Shown one piece after another: positions 9,814-18,808 of a DNA stretch of 64,000 bases (positions are counted from its first letter, which is position 1; each line of letters opens with the position of its first letter). Source of the DNA: Latilactobacillus graminis DSM 20719 (GTDB lineage Bacteria > Bacillota > Bacilli > Lactobacillales > Lactobacillaceae); assembly GCF_001436415.1 (NCBI RefSeq), contig NZ_AYZB01000001.1, positions 62,001 through 126,000 of the forward strand, read 5' to 3'. A model generated the notes under the pieces. It was not told where the DNA came from. It saw only the letters and a program-made list of their open reading frames with translations, and ran no database searches. Made by a program: the position numbers and the translations under genes.

Positions 9814-10779
9814 TCATTTTCTTAATGAATAAGGCATCCCAATTTCATCTAGGAAGGCTTGCACTGATAAATCATACAATCGTTTGAAATATTCCGGTGT
9901 TGCCTTGTCTTCTGGAATCCCTAAGACAAAAGCATTTTGTTGATCACTCTTACCAATTCCAACATACGCTTTTTGGTTCGTTGCCGTCGCAAATAAATTT
10001 TCGGAATGTAAAATATCATAGACTTGGCGCACTTCTAAGCGTAGTTGACGTTCACTTAAAACCGGCGTCAACGTCAAGAGTTGCTGAAGGTTTGTTTCAG
10101 CAAAACCAAGGGTTGATAACACACGGTCAAACGCAATCCACAAGTTAATCACAGCCCGCCGTAACGTGAATGGTGAATCAATTGTTTTGCGTGCCAACAC
10201 TCGATAGAGGATTTCGGCTTGGGCAAACGCAATTGGATAATCAGCCGTCCATTGTTTCAACAGCTGTTGATTGCCACCATCAAAGAAGATGAGGGCATCT
10301 AACAGGGTTAATACGCGGAAAATGACCCATTTATTTTCGGGATCGTCTTTTTCCAAGGTTAAGTTATCGCGAAGTCCTTCAAGGTAGGCTTGTTTCGCTT
10401 CAGTGGTCACAAAGCCGTGTGCTGCTTGTTCTTTTTGAATTACCATGTGCACAGCGGCATTGTACAACGTTGTGCCGGTCGCAACCAATTGTTCATCAAG
10501 TTGTGCATCCTGGGTGGTGACATCGGTCATGATTTGTGGAAAACCGATTGATAATAATAGTAAGTGTAATAATTCGTGTGATAGCGCATAATCGGCCGCT
10601 GTCGCATCGGTAATTAAGATTGCCAAGCTGCCATCGTTATTTAAAACGCGTTGTGCCTGATCATGTTTTAACATCCCAGACGCTGCGTCTGCGACCCGGA
10701 TCTTAATGGGTTGTGGATAATTCTTTTGAACTTGGTCAATTAAACTTTGGATTTCTGGGGAAAATTCAGTAGTTGTCAT
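9814..10779 (-). CDS. IpaB/EvcA family protein with HEXXH motif
   Basis: A 321-residue protein of the kind annotated 'IpaB/EvcA family' in lactobacilli, a name that says little about function. A zinc-peptidase-like HELLH motif (about residues 68-72, context ALSHELLHLLL) is plain, in a region predicted helical. There is no signal peptide or membrane segment, so it should be cytoplasmic. The rest is unremarkable and helix-rich. It has AAAGGAG upstream of the ATG at 10779 and stands alone, separated by 130 bp from the sirtuin gene. Metallopeptidase activity is an inference from the single motif; no third metal ligand was identified. Confidence 0.7.
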   Translation of the reverse strand: MTTTEFSPEIQSLIDQVQKNYPQPIKIRVADAASGMLKHDQAQRVLNNDGSLAILITDATAADYALSHELLHLLLLSIGFPQIMTDVTTQDAQLDEQLVATGTTLYNAAVHMVIQKEQAAHGFVTTEAKQAYLEGLRDNLTLEKDDPENKWVIFRVLTLLDALIFFDGGNQQLLKQWTADYPIAFAQAEILYRVLARKTIDSPFTLRRAVINLWIAFDRVLSTLGFAETNLQQLLTLTPVLSERQLRLEVRQVYDILHSENLFATATNQKAYVGIGKSDQQNAFVLGIPEDKATPEYFKRLYDLSVQAFLDEIGMPYSLRK

Positions 10780-10877
10780 TTTTGGTCTCCTTTGAGTAAA
10801 CAGCTTTGCTTTTCATGATAAGCCAAATCTAGTCAAATTACCAACGGTTTAGAATGTATGAAAGCGGTTAAAACTGT

Positions 10878-10883
10878 TATAAT
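10878..10883 (+). promoter_or_regulatory. Putative extended -10 promoter of the RibD-like gene
   Basis: TGTTATAAT forms a perfect -10 with an upstream TGn extension. No good -35 is present at 17 nt, as is common for extended -10 promoters. Confidence 0.45.
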
Positions 10884-10916
10884 AAAGGTAATCTTAATTT
10901 AAAGGACGTGTTGACT

Positions 10917-11456
10917 ATGACCGAACCAAATTCGCGAAAAGTAATTTTATACCTTGCTCAGAGTCTGGATGGCTTCATCGCTGAAAAAGATGGTAGTACA
11001 GCTTGGTTAGCTGCACTCGATTCATCTGAATCAGACGCTGCAATTCAAGCTTTCCAACGCACTGTCGATACCGTCGTGATGGGGCGTAAGACATATGAAC
11101 AAAGTCTTAAATTAGCCGGCACCTATCCTTACCAAGATAAAAACGGCTATGTCTTCTCAAAAACGTTACATGATACAGAAGATCGAACACATGTCGTTGC
11201 TGGGAATATTCCTGAGTTCATGCGTCAATTAAAAAAAGAAGCGGGCGGCAATATCTGGCTCGTGGGCGGTGCAGAAATCTTCACCGAATTGCTTAAAGCA
11301 CAATTGGTCGATGAACTCATCATCACCATTGCGCCAGTTCTCTTGGGGGACGGCATTTCACTGGTCAGCACGCACTTAACCGATATGCCATTGGAACTTG
11401 TCAATAGCCGTCAAATCGGTCATTTTATTGAATTAACATACAAGATTAACTATTAA
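10917..11456 (+). CDS. Dihydrofolate reductase family protein (RibD C-terminal fold)
   Basis: A 179-residue protein of the DHFR/RibD-C superfamily: 'LYLAQSLDGFIA' at the N-terminus, 'VVMGRKTYE' and 'IWLVGGAEIFTELL' are the NADPH-binding landmarks. Relatives (YwjB, YyaP) are reductases of unknown substrate; it is neither the folA nor the riboflavin enzyme by context. The ATG at 10917 has AAAGGA about 9 nt upstream; GTG 10908 is too close. It is followed by a strong hairpin. Confidence 0.87.
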   Translation: MTEPNSRKVILYLAQSLDGFIAEKDGSTAWLAALDSSESDAAIQAFQRTVDTVVMGRKTYEQSLKLAGTYPYQDKNGYVFSKTLHDTEDRTHVVAGNIPEFMRQLKKEAGGNIWLVGGAEIFTELLKAQLVDELIITIAPVLLGDGISLVSTHLTDMPLELVNSRQIGHFIELTYKINY

Positions 11457-11464
11457 AACCAAAC

Positions 11465-11500
11465 GAAAAGGCAGCCACAATATTTTGTCGCTGCCTTTTC
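11465..11500 (+). terminator. Intrinsic terminator after the RibD-like gene
   Basis: An 11-bp perfect stem gaaaaggcagc / gctgccttttc with a 14-nt loop, 9 bp past the stop codon. The T-tract is mostly within the stem. Confidence 0.7.
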
Positions 11501-11525
11501 AGATTAAAGTACGAGGTAATGACCA

Positions 11526-11666
11526 ATGAAAGCCAACCTTAAAATCCCACTTATTTTATTCATCGCTTTATGTATCAGCGACCTCTGCCAGCTGTTGCAC
11601 CAAGATTTCTTCGCCGTGCTTGTGATGCTCATCGCAACGATCAGTTGTCTGATAATTGCCTTTTAA
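11526..11666 (+). CDS. Small membrane peptide (46 residues), unknown
   Basis: ATG at 11526 with GAGG 9 nt upstream opens a 46-codon frame: MKANLKIPLILFIALCISDL, a polar QLLHQDF turn, then FAVLVMLIATISCLIIAF. This gives two hydrophobic segments joined by a short loop, ending immediately after the second. I do not recognise a family. It ends 14 bp from the convergent pentapeptide-like gene. Coding is supported by the ribosome binding site and the clean amphipathic layout only. Confidence 0.5.
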   Translation: MKANLKIPLILFIALCISDLCQLLHQDFFAVLVMLIATISCLIIAF

Positions 11667-11680
11667 AAAAAACCGGCAAG

Positions 11681-12316
11681 CTAGCGGACGTTAATTCGCA
11701 ACGCGCTCATAATCACGAGCGTCTGTTCTGTGCTGATGGTCGCCCCGCGTAATAATTCGAGCGTGAAGGTCGCTTTTTCGAATTGATTCTGACTGATGTC
11801 CAGATTCTTCAAATTCGTGCCAGTCATGTCCATGCCGTTCAATTGATTGCCAACCATCGTCAGCCACTGCCAATCAACTTGCCCGAGTGAGACTTCTTGC
11901 ATATGACAATCTTTAAAGTCCACATGCCGCATCCGCGCAAAATTAAAGCCCGTGTAGTCTGCTTGGCAAGTAGCGAATGTGACATCATTCAGACCAGCCT
12001 CAGCAAAATCAGTCCCAATTAACTGGCATCCATTAAACGCGACCCGTTGAAAAGCATCGTTGGTCAGTGAACAGTTTAATAATGCACAATGCTCAAACTG
12101 GACATCTTGAAAATCACAGTTGGTAAAATCGACTTGTTCAAACTGACAATTTTTAAATAAACAACCTTTAAAAAACAACATTTCTAGTACAGTTTGTTTC
12201 AACGTCAATTCTTCGAAAAGCAAGCCATCATAAGTCTCATCTGGTTCAAAATCGGTAAGCTGTGCCGTCTCAAGTTGTGGATTTAATCGTGGTGCCTGTA
12301 CTTTTTTATCTGTCAT
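11681..12316 (-). CDS. Pentapeptide-repeat-like protein
   Basis: A 211-residue product with successive A(D/N)FxxC-type pentapeptide units: FKGCLFKNCQFEQVDFTNCD, then VAFNGCQLIGTDF, VTFATCQADYTGF and DFKDCHMQEVSL. Such sequences fold as right-handed quadrilateral beta-helices. Family members include DNA-gyrase-protecting Qnr/MfpA proteins, but most have no known role. The start at ATG 12316 has GGAGAC 7 nt upstream; the longer frame to 12523 has no ribosome site and would run across the divergent promoter. Cysteine content is higher than in its neighbours. Confidence 0.85.
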   Translation of the reverse strand: MTDKKVQAPRLNPQLETAQLTDFEPDETYDGLLFEELTLKQTVLEMLFFKGCLFKNCQFEQVDFTNCDFQDVQFEHCALLNCSLTNDAFQRVAFNGCQLIGTDFAEAGLNDVTFATCQADYTGFNFARMRHVDFKDCHMQEVSLGQVDWQWLTMVGNQLNGMDMTGTNLKNLDISQNQFEKATFTLELLRGATISTEQTLVIMSALRINVR

Positions 12317-12455
12317 CTTTATTGTCTCCTGTCTGTTATTAACAGTATACAGAATAATGCAATCGACAACGACTTGAAAATTAAGAAAGCCTTTTCTTTT
12401 CATTAATGATACTTTATGGTAGGTTAACGGCATCAAATAAAGGGAGTGATTGATA

Positions 12456-13373
12456 GTGCAAAAAATCAATATTGGCGGTAGCGGCTTAATGGCTTCTCCC
12501 ATCGTCTGGGGCGTCATGCGCATCCCACAATTGAACGATCAAGAAGCCTTGACAATGTTAAAAACAGCATATGAAGACGGCATTAATTTTTTTGATAATG
12601 CTGATATTTATGGCGATGGTGCCTCTGAAATTAAATTTGGTAAGGCGCTTAAAGCCAGTCATATCGACCGTGATCAAGTACTCGTTCAAACCAAAGTCGG
12701 AATTGGTAAAAATATGTACGACTTTTCAAAAGCCCATATTATCGAAGGGGTTGAAGCCAGTCTGAGTCGCTTACAACTCGATCACGTTGATACCTTATTA
12801 CTACATCGGCCAGATCCGCTCATGGAACCTGATGCAATTGCTGAAGCTTTCTTACAATTACAAAATAGTGGCAAAGTACGTCAATTCGGCGTTAGTAACT
12901 TCAATCCCATGCAAGTTGACCTACTACAACAAGCGGTGCCACAAGCCTTAATTGCCAACCAACTTCAATTTGGTCTCATGCACACTGGTATGCTTGATGC
13001 TGGTATGCACACCAATATGAACGACACCCGTAGTATTCAACATGATGGTGGTCTATTAGAGTATTCGCGTCTGTCTAACATGACCATTCAAGCATGGAGC
13101 CCCTATCAGTATGGCTTTTTTGCGGGTGTTTTTATTGATAATCCAAAATTTCCAGAGCTAAATGCTACCTTAAAAAAGGTCGCACAAGCACACGATACCA
13201 ACGTCAACGCAATTGCCAGTGCCTGGTTATTAAGAATCCCTGCTAGTATCCAAGTCGTGGTTGGTACAATGAATCCTGCCCGTCTAACAGAAATCTGCGC
13301 TGCCGCTAGAATTACCCTAACTAGAAAAGAATGGTATGATCTGTACTTAGCGGCCGGCAACGATTTACCATAG
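12456..13373 (+). CDS. Aldo/keto reductase
   Basis: A 305-residue NADPH-dependent aldo/keto reductase (YdhF-like). The catalytic Asp and Tyr are in FFDNADIYGDG, the lysine in QTKVGIG and the histidine in LLLHRPDP. The 'GVSNF' strand motif is also present. I choose the GTG at 12456, with GGGAG 9 nt upstream, over the TTG at 12450 with only 3 nt. Substrate is not predictable. It diverges from the pentapeptide-like gene and ends at its own terminator. Confidence 0.9.
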   Translation: MQKINIGGSGLMASPIVWGVMRIPQLNDQEALTMLKTAYEDGINFFDNADIYGDGASEIKFGKALKASHIDRDQVLVQTKVGIGKNMYDFSKAHIIEGVEASLSRLQLDHVDTLLLHRPDPLMEPDAIAEAFLQLQNSGKVRQFGVSNFNPMQVDLLQQAVPQALIANQLQFGLMHTGMLDAGMHTNMNDTRSIQHDGGLLEYSRLSNMTIQAWSPYQYGFFAGVFIDNPKFPELNATLKKVAQAHDTNVNAIASAWLLRIPASIQVVVGTMNPARLTEICAAARITLTRKEWYDLYLAAGNDLP

Positions 13374-13421
13374 CGTACTGTGCCAGTTGATGGTCGCAAA
13401 TGAAACTTAGTGCCCCAAAAT

Positions 13422-13457
13422 AACGCCGCCCCATTTCAATCGTGGGACGGCGTTTTT
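13422..13457 (+). terminator. Intrinsic terminator after the aldo/keto reductase gene
   Basis: The arms aacgccg (13422-13428) and cggcgtt (13448-13454), extended by cccca/tggg, are followed by TTTTT. Confidence 0.8.
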
Positions 13458-13517
13458 CGTTTATAGATTTCTAATTAAAATTCTCCAGTCACATCATGTT
13501 GCACAGTGCTGAGTGAA

Positions 13518-14870
13518 TCACTGTTCCTGATTTTTACCAGCCTCACGCTGCTTCAATTGATGCATTGTCTTAAAGTAGGAGCTTAGTAACACCAAACATG
13601 ATCCAATCCAAGCTAGTGGATTTGCTAAACTCGCGCCCATGAAGCCAAGTTGTTGTACAAGAAAGATCCCTGCAAAAATTCGCATGAATAACTCGGCAAC
13701 TCCCGCGATAGTTGGCACAAAGCTCTGACCCAAACCTTGTAAAGTGTACCGAATGGCGAATAAGATTGCTAAAATAAAATAACAACTACTATTAAAGCGG
13801 AAGTAGATTTGCGCCAACTCCGTCACGCGCGGTTGATTATTTCCAATAAAGAGATTGACCAATGGCCGCCCAAAGGCAATGATTAGCGCCCCCATCACTA
13901 AGCTGAAGAGAATTGAAACCATTAATGTCTGTCGTACACCTTTTCTAATCCGACCATATTCGCGCGCACCATAATTTTGCGCCGAATAAGTTGCCAATGT
14001 AATCCCAAACGAATTCCCAACCTGGGTTGCTAATTGATCAATCTTTCCAGCAGCTGTATAAGCAGCGACTGCGCTTGCACCTAAAGTGTTTAACATAATT
14101 TGTAAAACGATTGAACCAATCGCAATAATGGATGATTGAAATCCCATTGGCAAACCGACTTTAAGATGATCAATGACCTCTTGACGGGTCACACGAAAAT
14201 CTTTCGGTCGTAAAACAAGCACTGGGATGCGGCGATAAATATATATCAAACATAAACTAGCTGCAATAATTTGCGCCGAGACCGTTGCAAAACCAGCTCC
14301 TTCAACGCCCATGTGGAAACCTAGAATAAAAATAAAATCTAAAACAATATTAACAATCACCCCAATGACCAAGAAAAACAGAGGCGTCCGACTATCTCCC
14401 AATGCGCGAATAATGTTGGATAGCAAATTAAACCCCATCGAGGCAAAAATTCCACCAAAGATAATTGTGATAAACCGTTGGGCATCTACAATGATGCTCG
14501 CTGGCGTCTTCATCACTACCAAAATATGGCGGGCAAATAACAGACTAATAATCGTTAAAATAATCGTGATCACTAAACTAATCAAAATACTCGTCGCAAA
14601 ACTACGCCTAACGCCACGATAATCTTGTGCCCCATATCGCTGTGCCGTTAGAATTGACAATCCCGCGGTTGTCCCAGTACAAAACCCAATAATTAACATG
14701 TTTAACCCACCGGTTGAACCGACCGCTGCTAAGGCATTAACGCCGATTGTCCGCCCAACAATTAAAGTATCAATAACACTATAAAGCTGCTGAAAAATAT
14801 TACCAATCAATAACGGACCAGTAAATAAGATAATTAATTTTAACGGATTTCCCTTGGTTAGATCATGCAT
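13518..14870 (-). CDS. MATE family efflux transporter
   Basis: A 450-residue protein with about 12 hydrophobic segments in two similar halves, beginning 'MHDLTKGNPLKLIILFTGPLLIGNIFQQLYSVID' (here abridged by family hallmark FTGPLLIGNIFQQ). It has the 'DTLIVGRTIG' first-helix motif of DinF/NorM-like MATE proteins, which exchange sodium or protons for cationic drugs. Length is normal for the family. It has AAGGAG before the ATG and appears monocistronic. Substrate is unknown. Confidence 0.93.
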   Translation of the reverse strand: MHDLTKGNPLKLIILFTGPLLIGNIFQQLYSVIDTLIVGRTIGVNALAAVGSTGGLNMLIIGFCTGTTAGLSILTAQRYGAQDYRGVRRSFATSILISLVITIILTIISLLFARHILVVMKTPASIIVDAQRFITIIFGGIFASMGFNLLSNIIRALGDSRTPLFFLVIGVIVNIVLDFIFILGFHMGVEGAGFATVSAQIIAASLCLIYIYRRIPVLVLRPKDFRVTRQEVIDHLKVGLPMGFQSSIIAIGSIVLQIMLNTLGASAVAAYTAAGKIDQLATQVGNSFGITLATYSAQNYGAREYGRIRKGVRQTLMVSILFSLVMGALIIAFGRPLVNLFIGNNQPRVTELAQIYFRFNSSCYFILAILFAIRYTLQGLGQSFVPTIAGVAELFMRIFAGIFLVQQLGFMGASLANPLAWIGSCLVLLSSYFKTMHQLKQREAGKNQEQ

Positions 14871-15008
14871 ATCAATTCTCCTTTATCCATGTGCCAATAA
14901 CAACCCAAATTATACACCAAAACAGCGGTTACATCTGACTTGAATTGAGTTTCTCACATACAACCTTAAATCACCATAAAAAAGCTTCTTAATATAGCGT
15001 TAAAAATA

Positions 15009-15067
15009 AATACGGAAACCAATTAAACATGCCTATTCAAGGCTATTTCAATTGGTTTCCGTATTTA
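15009..15067 (-). terminator. Intrinsic terminator after trpS
   Basis: Seventeen-base arms (aaatacggaaaccaatt and its complement, 15009-15025 and 15051-15067) enclose a 25-nt loop, and a T-rich run follows on the minus strand. Confidence 0.85.
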
Positions 15068-15074
15068 ATTCGAT

Positions 15075-16091
15075 TTATTTAAAGTAATTAATGCCCATTG
15101 CATCGCGCACTTCTTTCAGCGTTTGTTCTGCAACTGCATTTGCCTTTTGGCTACCTTCTGCTAACATTTTGTAAACTACTTCCGGCTGCTTTTCAAATTC
15201 TGCTCGCCGTTGACGAATTGGTGCAAACTTAGCTTGTAAGACTTCGTTTAAGTAGCGTTTAATTTTCATATCGCCCAAACCACCAGCTTGATATTGCGCT
15301 TTTAATTCAGCCACTTTTTCGTGATCATCATCAAACGCGTCTAAATAGGTGAAAACCGTATTGCCCTCAATATGTCCGGGGTCTGTCACTTTAATATGCA
15401 ATGGATCAGTGTACATTGACATCACTTTCTTTTCAAGCGTTTCAGCGTCGTCTGATAAATAAATTGCATTCCCCAATGACTTACTCATCTTAGCGTTACC
15501 GTCTAATCCAGGTAGCCGTCCTTCACCTTTTGGTGGGAAAACACCTTCTGGTTCAACCAAAATATCTTGACCGTAAACATGGTTGAAGGTCCGCACAATT
15601 TCGCGCGTTTGTTCCAACATTGGTTCTTGATCATCGCCGACCGGGACTGTTGTCGCTTTAAATGCCGTGATATCAGCAGCTTGACTAACTGGATAGATTA
15701 AAAAGCCGGCTGGAATACTTTGGACGAAGTTCTTTTGCTGAATCTCAGCTTTAACGGTTGGGTTACGTTGTAATCGTGAAACCGTGACAAGATTTAAATA
15801 ATGCATCGTCAATTCACTCAATGCAGGAATTTGCGACTGTACGAAAACCGTTGATTTAGCTGGATCAATGCCAACTGATAAATAGTCCAAAGCTACCTGG
15901 AAAAGACTATTTCGAATTTTCTCAGGGTCACGGGCATTGTCCGTTAAAGCTTGTTGATCGGCAATCATAATGAATGTTTCATAATCACCTGAATTTTGCA
16001 TTGCCACCCGGTTACGCAATGAACCGATGTAATGCCCAATGTGTAATTTACCGGTTGGTCGATCACCCGTTAAGATAATTTTTTTACGCAT
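15075..16091 (-). CDS. trpS: Tryptophanyl-tRNA synthetase
   Basis: A 338-residue class Ic synthetase with the HIGH motif in [10 protein letters not shown] near the N-terminus and KMSKS in [12 protein letters not shown]. It charges tRNA-Trp. ATG 16091 is the start because GGAGG precedes it by 8 nt; the in-frame TTG at 16106 overlaps that site. A Trp T-box leader lies immediately upstream. Confidence 0.96.
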   Translation of the reverse strand: MRKKIILTGDRPTGKLHIGHYIGSLRNRVAMQNSGDYETFIMIADQQALTDNARDPEKIRNSLFQVALDYLSVGIDPAKSTVFVQSQIPALSELTMHYLNLVTVSRLQRNPTVKAEIQQKNFVQSIPAGFLIYPVSQAADITAFKATTVPVGDDQEPMLEQTREIVRTFNHVYGQDILVEPEGVFPPKGEGRLPGLDGNAKMSKSLGNAIYLSDDAETLEKKVMSMYTDPLHIKVTDPGHIEGNTVFTYLDAFDDDHEKVAELKAQYQAGGLGDMKIKRYLNEVLQAKFAPIRQRRAEFEKQPEVVYKMLAEGSQKANAVAEQTLKEVRDAMGINYFK

Positions 16092-16124
16092 AATAATACC
16101 CTCCAATTTGATTTATCAACTAAA

Positions 16125-16355
16125 AAAGCGTCCCAATTGTGATTAAACAATTAGGACGCTTCTACGTGGTACCACCTAAATTGCACGTATATAACCCGTG
16201 CCACTCATGCGATAAGGGGGCTACCCGAACTGGCTATTCACCAATTCCCGATTGAAGGCCCAATTCACAACTGGCTCTTGACGACTTCTCAGTCCCGCCG
16301 CTTCCTGTCCAAGAAAATGCAAGTTGCTACTTATCCTTCACTTTGTCTGTTGAAT
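16125..16355 (-). promoter_or_regulatory. T-box leader of trpS (tRNA-Trp)
   Basis: On the minus strand the antiterminator signature GGTGGTACCACG is at about 16165-16176. It is followed by a terminator stem (aagcgtcctaattgt pairing with acaattgggacgctt) and TTTTTT, then the trpS ribosome site. The upstream part folds as a long stem I. A TGG triplet in 'GAATTGGTGAA' at 16241-16243 is my candidate specifier codon, in agreement with the downstream gene. Uncharged tRNA-Trp would stabilise the antiterminator and raise trpS expression. Confidence 0.93.
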
Positions 16356-16362
16356 TACTGTC

Positions 16363-16391
16363 ATACTAACGGATTTTAAAATGAATGTCAA
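16363..16391 (-). promoter_or_regulatory. trpS promoter
   Basis: Perfect TTGACA (-35) and TAGTAT (-10) separated by 17 nt on the minus strand, just upstream of the T-box leader. Confidence 0.75.
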
Positions 16392-16450
16392 TCGGTCGCT
16401 TTTTTAAACGAAGACGCTTATAATATAACAACTAACAATTGGAGGTTGCC

Positions 16451-18745
16451 ATGTTACACAAAGAAACGCAACGACAAGAACAAGCCCGTGTCGACCGGAC
16501 TATTGGCCAAATCGACCAACGCCTCACCGTGATCAACCAACAACTGGCCAACGCCTATGATGAAACGAAAGATATTGAACAACGCTATGGTGATAATACC
16601 AAAGTCAATATTACTGAAATTGATGACCGGATGGAAACCAATGCCGCAGTTCAACAACAAAAACAATTAGTCGCAGTGGCAGTCGAAAATGAAAAATTAT
16701 TGACTAACCAACAGGCTCGCCTAAGTGATTTAATCAACTCGCCCTATTTTGGCCGGATTGACATCACCGAAGATGGTGAAACCGAATCACTTTACATCGG
16801 GACCGCGACGTTTATCGACGATCAGGATAACTTCTTAATCTACGACTGGCGGGCCCCAGTTTCGAGTATCTACTATAATGGCACCCTTGGTCCCGTCACT
16901 TATGAGACTCCAAATGGCCCTGTCAAAGTCGAACTCAAGCTCAAACGACAATTCAAGATTCAAAACGGCCAAATTGAACATGTCTTTGACACCAACGAAA
17001 CCGTCGGTGATGAACTCTTACAAGCCGTTCTTGGTGAGCAGAGTGATGAATATATGCAAAATATTGTCGCCACCATCCAAAAAAAACAAAACGACATCAT
17101 TCGTGACACGACCGCCGACTTACTCATTGTCCAAGGTGTCGCCGGTAGCGGTAAGACCTCAGCTGTCTTACAACGAATTGCTTTTTTACTCTATCATAGT
17201 CGTCGTCAACTCGAAGCCGACCAGATGGTTCTCTTTTCACCCAACCGCCTGTTCAGCCACTATATCTCAGAAGTACTACCTAGCCTGGGAGAAAAAAATA
17301 TGCGGCAAATAACACTAGCAGAATTCTTAAGTCATCGTTTCACAGGATTACAAGTCGAAAATCTCTTCGATCGATTCGAAAAAGACCAAGCAAATTTCCC
17401 AGAGTTGACACAAGTAATGCGGCGGTATAAAGAAAGTGTAGGCTTCATGCAGGCCATCGAAGCCTATGTCAAGCAAGCTACCACGCAACCGATTGCTTTC
17501 AACGATTTATATTTCGAAGAACGCCCATTTTTTACTAAAAAACAGATTAATCAAATCTATCTTGGCTTACCTGCAAACATGTTGCCCGGCGATAAATTCC
17601 GTGCAACTAAGAATACATTAATTAAACGCTTAAAGCGCCAAATCAATCTCGAAGTACACCTTGACTGGGTTGCCGAAAAAATCGACACACTATCCGATGA
17701 TACCTATCGAACAATTGTTGGCGAGCGTGAATTCGATTCTGGTGATGACGAACAAGCTTTCATCGCCCGTAAAATCGTCCAACATTATTTCGCACCGCTT
17801 TATGAAGCAATTTACAATGACTATTTCTTTGACGAAGCAACCGAATATCAGCATTTCTTAGCTACAGCTTGTCCTGCTGATATTCCAGTTAACGTTTGGA
17901 AAGCAATGATTCGCCAAGTCGCCGATAATAATGAGCACCACTTTGTTAGCCTCAGTGATGCAGCCCCTATCTTATACCTTCGTGACTTATTAACTGATGG
18001 TGGTCAAAATTATGGTATTCAGTATTTGTTCATTGATGAGATGCAAGATTACAGTATCGCCCAATTCATCTATATCCACCACGCTTTCCCAAACGCAAAA
18101 TTAACGGTACTCGGCGATTATGCCCAAGATGTCTTCACGGCGACTTATCAAACTGGTCATTTTATCGATCAATTGACCACTGCGTTCCCCGATTCGAAAA
18201 TTAATCAAATTAGTTTAACTAAAAGTTATCGTGCTACCGCCCCTATTACTAACTTCGCCAAAGCCCTCTTACCAAAGGAAACTAAGCTCGAGGCTTTCAA
18301 CCGTGATGGTCGCTTGCCACGTGTCATTGAGACACCACGCAACCAAGCGTTAGCTACGTTAACACAAGAGATCTTACACCTTCAGGCCAAACATGCAACG
18401 GTTGCCATTCTTACCAAGAATCAACAGATTGCCCATCAACTATACGTCAGCTTAACACCGGACGAACATGTCTCACTGATTAGTGAAACAACGCGTAACT
18501 TACCTAAAGGTATTTTAATCCTTCCCTTGTACCTAGCAAAAGGATTGGAATTCGACGCCGTTATCGGCTATGATATTTCGCGTACTACGTTTGGTAATCA
18601 GACGGACACAGACCTACTTTATACACTCATAACACGGGCAATGCATGATTTAACGCTGATTGGCATTACGGCTTTGAGCCCCTTGATTACAGCCCTTCCA
18701 GCAACTCTCTATACATCGTCCCAAAGTGTTAAACAATCCATTTAA
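16451..18745 (+). CDS. helD: HelD-like RNA polymerase recycling ATPase
   Basis: A 764-residue superfamily 1 helicase-like protein of the HelD type. It starts with a long charged coiled coil (first ~90 residues), which in HelD reaches into the RNA polymerase channel. The Walker A motif GVAGSGKT is at 229-236, the Walker B-like LFIDEMQD in the second half, and late helicase motifs (SLTKSYRAT, LAKGLEFDAVI, LLYTLITRAMHDL) are intact. HelD strips stalled RNA polymerase from nucleic acids. GGAGG lies 5 nt before ATG 16451. It is divergent from trpS and convergent with tsaD. A UvrD-type helicase is the less likely alternative because of the N-terminal coiled coil. Confidence 0.9.
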   Translation: MLHKETQRQEQARVDRTIGQIDQRLTVINQQLANAYDETKDIEQRYGDNTKVNITEIDDRMETNAAVQQQKQLVAVAVENEKLLTNQQARLSDLINSPYFGRIDITEDGETESLYIGTATFIDDQDNFLIYDWRAPVSSIYYNGTLGPVTYETPNGPVKVELKLKRQFKIQNGQIEHVFDTNETVGDELLQAVLGEQSDEYMQNIVATIQKKQNDIIRDTTADLLIVQGVAGSGKTSAVLQRIAFLLYHSRRQLEADQMVLFSPNRLFSHYISEVLPSLGEKNMRQITLAEFLSHRFTGLQVENLFDRFEKDQANFPELTQVMRRYKESVGFMQAIEAYVKQATTQPIAFNDLYFEERPFFTKKQINQIYLGLPANMLPGDKFRATKNTLIKRLKRQINLEVHLDWVAEKIDTLSDDTYRTIVGEREFDSGDDEQAFIARKIVQHYFAPLYEAIYNDYFFDEATEYQHFLATACPADIPVNVWKAMIRQVADNNEHHFVSLSDAAPILYLRDLLTDGGQNYGIQYLFIDEMQDYSIAQFIYIHHAFPNAKLTVLGDYAQDVFTATYQTGHFIDQLTTAFPDSKINQISLTKSYRATAPITNFAKALLPKETKLEAFNRDGRLPRVIETPRNQALATLTQEILHLQAKHATVAILTKNQQIAHQLYVSLTPDEHVSLISETTRNLPKGILILPLYLAKGLEFDAVIGYDISRTTFGNQTDTDLLYTLITRAMHDLTLIGITALSPLITALPATLYTSSQSVKQSI

Positions 18746-18753
18746 GCGCAACG

Positions 18754-18796
18754 AAAAAGACCTGTCAACGAGAGATATCTCATTGACAGGTCTTTT
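18754..18796. terminator. Bidirectional terminator between helD and tsaD
   Basis: Fifteen-base arms (aaaaagacctgtcaa and ttgacaggtcttttt) with an inner gaga/tctc stem, with A run on the left and T run on the right. It serves both convergent genes. Confidence 0.9.
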
Positions 18797-18808
18797 TAAG
18801 TTCTTAGA

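Noticed and set aside
16878-17312. 144-codon open frame inside helD
   Set aside because: Same-strand out-of-frame shadow; no ribosome site and composition unlike a protein family.
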